Positions 60,649-64,000 of a stretch of 64,000 nucleotides of DNA are shown here, in pieces. This DNA comes from Anaerolineales bacterium (GTDB taxonomy: Bacteria > Chloroflexota > Anaerolineae > JAAEKA01): positions 1 through 64,000 of the forward strand of contig JACKBI010000009.1 in the NCBI GenBank assembly GCA_020634615.1. Direction: 5' to 3'. The position numbers were made by a program, and so were the translations under genes. Each line of letters opens with the position of its first letter. The first letter of the stretch is position 1. Below the pieces are notes generated by a model that was given only the letters and a program-made list of their open reading frames with translations, had not been told where the DNA came from and did no database searches.

Positions 60649-63375
60649 TCAGCCGCGCAGCAGAATATCCTGCATACGGGCGACCTCGATGGCCTCGTTG
60701 CGGCTGTGGACACCCAGCTTTTGGTAGATGTTGGCAGCGTGTCGCTTGACGGTGCGGTCGGAGATGAAGAGACGATTGGCGATTTCTTTTGCGCTCAGGC
60801 GCCCGGCCAGCAATTCCAGCACCTCCATCTCGCGGGCTGTCAGCGGTTCCGCGAGGGAAGCCTGGTCCTGCGGTATGACGGCCTGGGGGGTGCTGCGATA
60901 GGCGTCGTGGTTGATCGCAGGCAGCAATGTACGACGGATGTAGCTGAGAGCAATACCCTGTTGCGCCAGCTTTTCCAGCAAGTGCGCCATCGGCGAACCC
61001 ATATCGGCAAAGACTCTGATGAAACTCCTCGGCTGGGCCAGTACCACTGCCCGCTCCAGCGCCTGCAGCGCCGCAGGCATGTCGTCCGCGGCTGCCCGCT
61101 CCAGCGCACGCAGCGCCAGGACCTCGATGGTGAACCACGTGTTGTGGGTAGAGGTCACGAACTTTTCGATGCGCTGGATGTTTTCAGCGGCCAGGGGCAG
61201 GTCGGATGGGTTGCCGGTATGGACCAGCACCCGCGCCGCCGTCAACTGGGGCGCGTAGGAGAATGCCATGATTCTGAGCGGAATCATTGGACCGAGTGTG
61301 GCAGACCATTGGATGGCTGAGTCAAAGTCACCGCGCATGGCTGCCAGTTCGGCCGAGAACGCCCGCAAGATCGGGATCAGGGCATCGCTACCTGTCTCGC
61401 GCAGGAAGTCAAACGCGCGTTCGACCGTGGCCTGTGCTTCGTCAGTCTGGCCCCTGGCTTGATGGACCAATGCCAGGATCGTTGCGCACTGCACAACTGT
61501 AATTGGATGGCATGCGTAACGCAACTCCATCACCCGCAGGGCGTGACGCTCGGCCGATTCCAGCTCGTTGCGCTGATAGCGCGCGCTGGCGGCAAAATAG
61601 TGTTCCCATCCCATCGTCTCGTGCTGGCCACCAGTCGCGCTCGACCGCTGCGTCTCCCGGGCAGTTTGCAGCAATCCAGTCAGGTCGCCGGCTATCCACT
61701 GAACGAATGCCAAGCCGCCTGCATTTCGTACCCGCGGCCGGCTACTGTGCGTTTCATCCTCTTCGCAAGCCATCGCTGAGATATCGTAGGCCTTCGTCAG
61801 GTCGCCAGCCATTTGCCAGGCCAGGGTTAAGTGCAACCAGGCTTCAGAGCGCGCCAAATACCAATCCTTCGGCATGACTTGTAAGGCGTGGCTTGTCAGT
61901 GCGATCACTGACTGTGGATCTTCGGCGGCAAAGGTTTTCTCCAGACTGCGAAGCGTGTCCAGTTCGCCCTGCAATTGTGCGAAGCGAGTTTCGTCATCCG
62001 CAGACTGCTCATCGATCAGTGTTTGGGCCCGATCGATCAGTTCGAGAACAGTGCGTGAGTTGGAGCGTCCCAGTTCTGCGATCCAGGCTTCGGCCAGCAG
62101 CAGTTCGGGATGTGCATTGACGGTCCCGGGTGGCAACAGCTGCAGCCAGTGCTCCAGAACCGGTCGTTGTTCGGTGTTCAACAGATGATGGCGGTGCCCG
62201 GCAATCAACAACACTGCCAGGTGGATGTCATGGGCTGCCAGCGCGTGGCGCAGCGCTTCCTCAAGCAACTGTCGTTGGGACAGCCAGTTGCTGGCATTGA
62301 TGTGCAACGTGCTTATCTCTTCAGGTGAGAGCTTTTGCTGCATTCGGTGGATGAGGAACTCGCGAAACAGGTGGTGATAGCGAAACCAATGGCCTTGCTC
62401 GTCCAAAGCGACGATGAAGAGGTTGTTCGCCTCCAGCCATTCCAGATGGCTTTGTCCCTGACCGCCGCCGGCCGGCTGAACGACCGCGTCGCAGAGCGCT
62501 CCGCACATGGCATCGAGCACTGATGTCTTGATCAGGAACATTTCGATTTCTGGCGGGACACGTTCGAGCACCTCGTCCATGAGGTAGTCGATGACGTAGC
62601 GATTCAGTGCGTGCGAATCACCATCGTTCGCAGACACTTCGACGCCGTAACGAAGCGTCAGTGCCGTCAGTCGCAGGCCGGCCGCCCAGCCCTCTGTCCG
62701 ATTCTCAAGAATGTCCAGTGTCTGCTTGGTGAGCGGTTCGCCAGTGGCCTGGCTGATGAATGCTGCCGTTTCGTCTCTGGAGAAGCGCAGCTCCTGGCCA
62801 CGTATTTCGACCATCAGACCGCTGGCGCGCAATTTGCTCAGTGCCAGTGGCGGGTCCTGGCGTGTGATTATGATCAGGTGCAAACATTGGGGAGGAAAGC
62901 GCAGCAGCGATCGCAGCAGGTCGTAGATCTGGTGGTCGTGTATCAGGTGAAGGTCATCCAGCACGAGAATGAACTCGTCCTCAATCGCTTGCAGCTCACC
63001 GATCAGAGTGTCGCCAATTGCCTTCATCTCAGGCAGATTTGGGCCGGCGAGCATCATCTCAGTACGCCGCAGCGCGGTGGGATGCTGTAATTGGATCGCA
63101 TTGATGAAATAGCGGAGAAACAGGCGCAGATCGTTGTCGTTCTCGTCCAATGAAACCCAGAGGCTGGGCCGGGACACTGACTGGAGCCAGGAACTGACCA
63201 GCGTCGTCTTGCCGTAACCGGCCGGTGCAGAAATCAACGTGAACGGGCGCTGAAGGCCCATGTCAAGCGTGACGTACAGACGCGGACGTGCGATCAGGTC
63301 TTTGCTGATCACAGGCTTGTTTAGCTTTGTTCGCAGCAGGATTTGAGCTGCGCCACTGTTGCTGATATCGAACAC
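60649..63375 (-). CDS. MalT-type LuxR-family transcriptional regulator (STAND ATPase)
   Basis: 908 residues from GTG 63375, after GAGGGAAG; a longer frame to 63471 crosses the promoter. P-loop SAPAGYGKTTLVSSWL (about 49-64), Walker B with EDEFILVLDDLHLI, and the MalT-like arm (RTEGWAAGLRLTALTLR). TPR-like helices fill about 350-830. C-terminal LuxR helix-turn-helix (845-908): LTAREMEVLELLAGRLSAKEIA, SDRTVKRHAANIYQKLGVHS. An ATP-dependent activator that needs an inducer is expected. It is the upstream neighbour of the minus-strand block ending at the sulfatase and may govern it. Confidence 0.93.
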   Translation of the reverse strand: MFDISNSGAAQILLRTKLNKPVISKDLIARPRLYVTLDMGLQRPFTLISAPAGYGKTTLVSSWLQSVSRPSLWVSLDENDNDLRLFLRYFINAIQLQHPTALRRTEMMLAGPNLPEMKAIGDTLIGELQAIEDEFILVLDDLHLIHDHQIYDLLRSLLRFPPQCLHLIIITRQDPPLALSKLRASGLMVEIRGQELRFSRDETAAFISQATGEPLTKQTLDILENRTEGWAAGLRLTALTLRYGVEVSANDGDSHALNRYVIDYLMDEVLERVPPEIEMFLIKTSVLDAMCGALCDAVVQPAGGGQGQSHLEWLEANNLFIVALDEQGHWFRYHHLFREFLIHRMQQKLSPEEISTLHINASNWLSQRQLLEEALRHALAAHDIHLAVLLIAGHRHHLLNTEQRPVLEHWLQLLPPGTVNAHPELLLAEAWIAELGRSNSRTVLELIDRAQTLIDEQSADDETRFAQLQGELDTLRSLEKTFAAEDPQSVIALTSHALQVMPKDWYLARSEAWLHLTLAWQMAGDLTKAYDISAMACEEDETHSSRPRVRNAGGLAFVQWIAGDLTGLLQTARETQRSSATGGQHETMGWEHYFAASARYQRNELESAERHALRVMELRYACHPITVVQCATILALVHQARGQTDEAQATVERAFDFLRETGSDALIPILRAFSAELAAMRGDFDSAIQWSATLGPMIPLRIMAFSYAPQLTAARVLVHTGNPSDLPLAAENIQRIEKFVTSTHNTWFTIEVLALRALERAAADDMPAALQALERAVVLAQPRSFIRVFADMGSPMAHLLEKLAQQGIALSYIRRTLLPAINHDAYRSTPQAVIPQDQASLAEPLTAREMEVLELLAGRLSAKEIANRLFISDRTVKRHAANIYQKLGVHSRNEAIEVARMQDILLRG

Positions 63376-63430
63376 GCTGTCTTCCCTCGGAGAACGTAGG
63401 GCTGGATCCGACCGGTAGGATGTCAACTGG

Positions 63431-63460
63431 ATTATACCTATAAAAGTGCAGCCGTGGCAA
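63431..63460 (-). promoter_or_regulatory. Promoter of the LuxR-type regulator
   Basis: Minus strand TTGCCA (63460-63455), 18-base spacer, TATAAT (63436-63431), about 55 bases before GTG 63375. Confidence 0.5.
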
Positions 63461-64000
63461 TCGGCGCCCATCGCCGTTCACGGATTGGCGCTTCCCCTTC
63501 TTGCCGCGACTGGCGGATTCGGTCGGTCGCACCCCTTTACGTATAATGTAAAACGGCCTTTACTTTTTGCCTCATAAGCCGAAAACGAGGGAAATGTATG
63601 GCGAAAAGAGGAGGATTTGGCGATCAACGCTAGACTCGACACGCTGAACGTGATATGATAGGCGACCGAAATGGTACCTTTACCCATTTACGTCCGATAA
63701 CCGGCAATTGCACGGCTGTAGCGCCAGTATCAGCGCCTCAAATTGCTATCTACATACTGATTTACACCTTTTTGGCGCTGCCCATAGCTCGTCAACTATT
63801 GTACACTGGTTACTGTTATGGCCGGAACGGTAGATTTACGGAAAGAGCTTCGTTTTGAGGTAACCATGTTACGGAACTTCACTGGTAGTCGATTGGGGTG
63901 GGATGCGCTCGCGTTTCCCGTCTCCGCGATAAAGCGGTTGACCAATTGCGCTGTGTCAGGTCCGCAAACAATTCGTCGCCGCGCGCGGTTCGACACGCGC
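63461..64000. other. Stretch without a recognised gene at the window end
   Basis: Only short frames with no start signal or family features occur. AT-rich around 63640-63840, which may hold a promoter for a gene beyond the window. Nothing can be assigned. Confidence 0.4.

Noticed and set aside
63796..63996. A 66-codon minus-strand frame at the window end
   Set aside because: No ribosome-binding site, composition or motif to support it.

Overview
The window reads as a chromosomal segment of a GC-rich bacterium, most likely a member of the Chloroflexota (Anaerolineae/Caldilineae type). This is an inference from the gene families, not a measured phylogeny. The indicators are Pro/Thr-rich cell-surface tails followed by membrane anchors, an ECF sigma factor paired with a DUF5667/DUF5666 protein, a CHAT-TPR protein next to its own sigma factor, very large STAND regulators of the SARP and MalT/LuxR types, and abundant small secreted lipoproteins. 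There are no rRNA genes, no CRISPR array and no intact insertion sequence. Two tRNA genes (Leu-UAA, Cys-GCA) are present.

Layout. 0-5.2 kb: a membrane-anchored GH3-like protein, a lipoprotein metallopeptidase and an unknown protein. 5.6-15.6 kb: a plus-strand block with uvrB, a HicBA toxin-antitoxin pair, a GH13 glycosidase, a zinc alcohol dehydrogenase, a lysoplasmalogenase-like membrane protein, galT and gyrA/parC. 15.6-22.4 kb: two tRNAs, then a minus-strand module in the order sigma factor, zinc-finger protein, CHAT-TPR protease, subtilisin-like lipoprotein. 22.6-26.5 kb: HtrA/DegP protease, a heptanucleotide repeat array, uppP, sir2 and a CDP-alcohol phosphatidyltransferase. 26.6-32.4 kb: an ECF sigma factor, a DUF5667/DUF5666 membrane protein, a secreted DUF5666-repeat protein and a secreted propeller-like protein. 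32.5-37.0 kb: DUF1028, CBM48, ffh, an unknown protein and gcvT. 37.4-47.6 kb: minus-strand envelope genes (potassium channel, ClC, PA14 and PPC-type secreted proteins, YqhA, PRC barrel, META lipoprotein, two membrane proteins, YeeE/YedE). 47.8-52.1 kb: a small protein divergent from a SARP/AAA/TPR regulator. 52.4-63.4 kb: a minus-strand block with a DUF1269-sulfatase fusion, glutamate decarboxylase, the ruins of an amino-acid permease, a META lipoprotein, DUF1269, a bile-acid/sodium symporter homologue, two unknown proteins and a MalT-type LuxR regulator.

The most distinctive observations are two. (1) The compact sigma / zinc-finger / CHAT / subtilase module looks like a dedicated two-protease response system. 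(2) Small non-autonomous elements (about 70-210 bp) are abundant: several have terminal inverted repeats, two show perfect 8-bp target duplications, one is nested inside another inside a dead permease gene, and one supplies the last 20 residues and stop codon of a 1,309-residue regulator.
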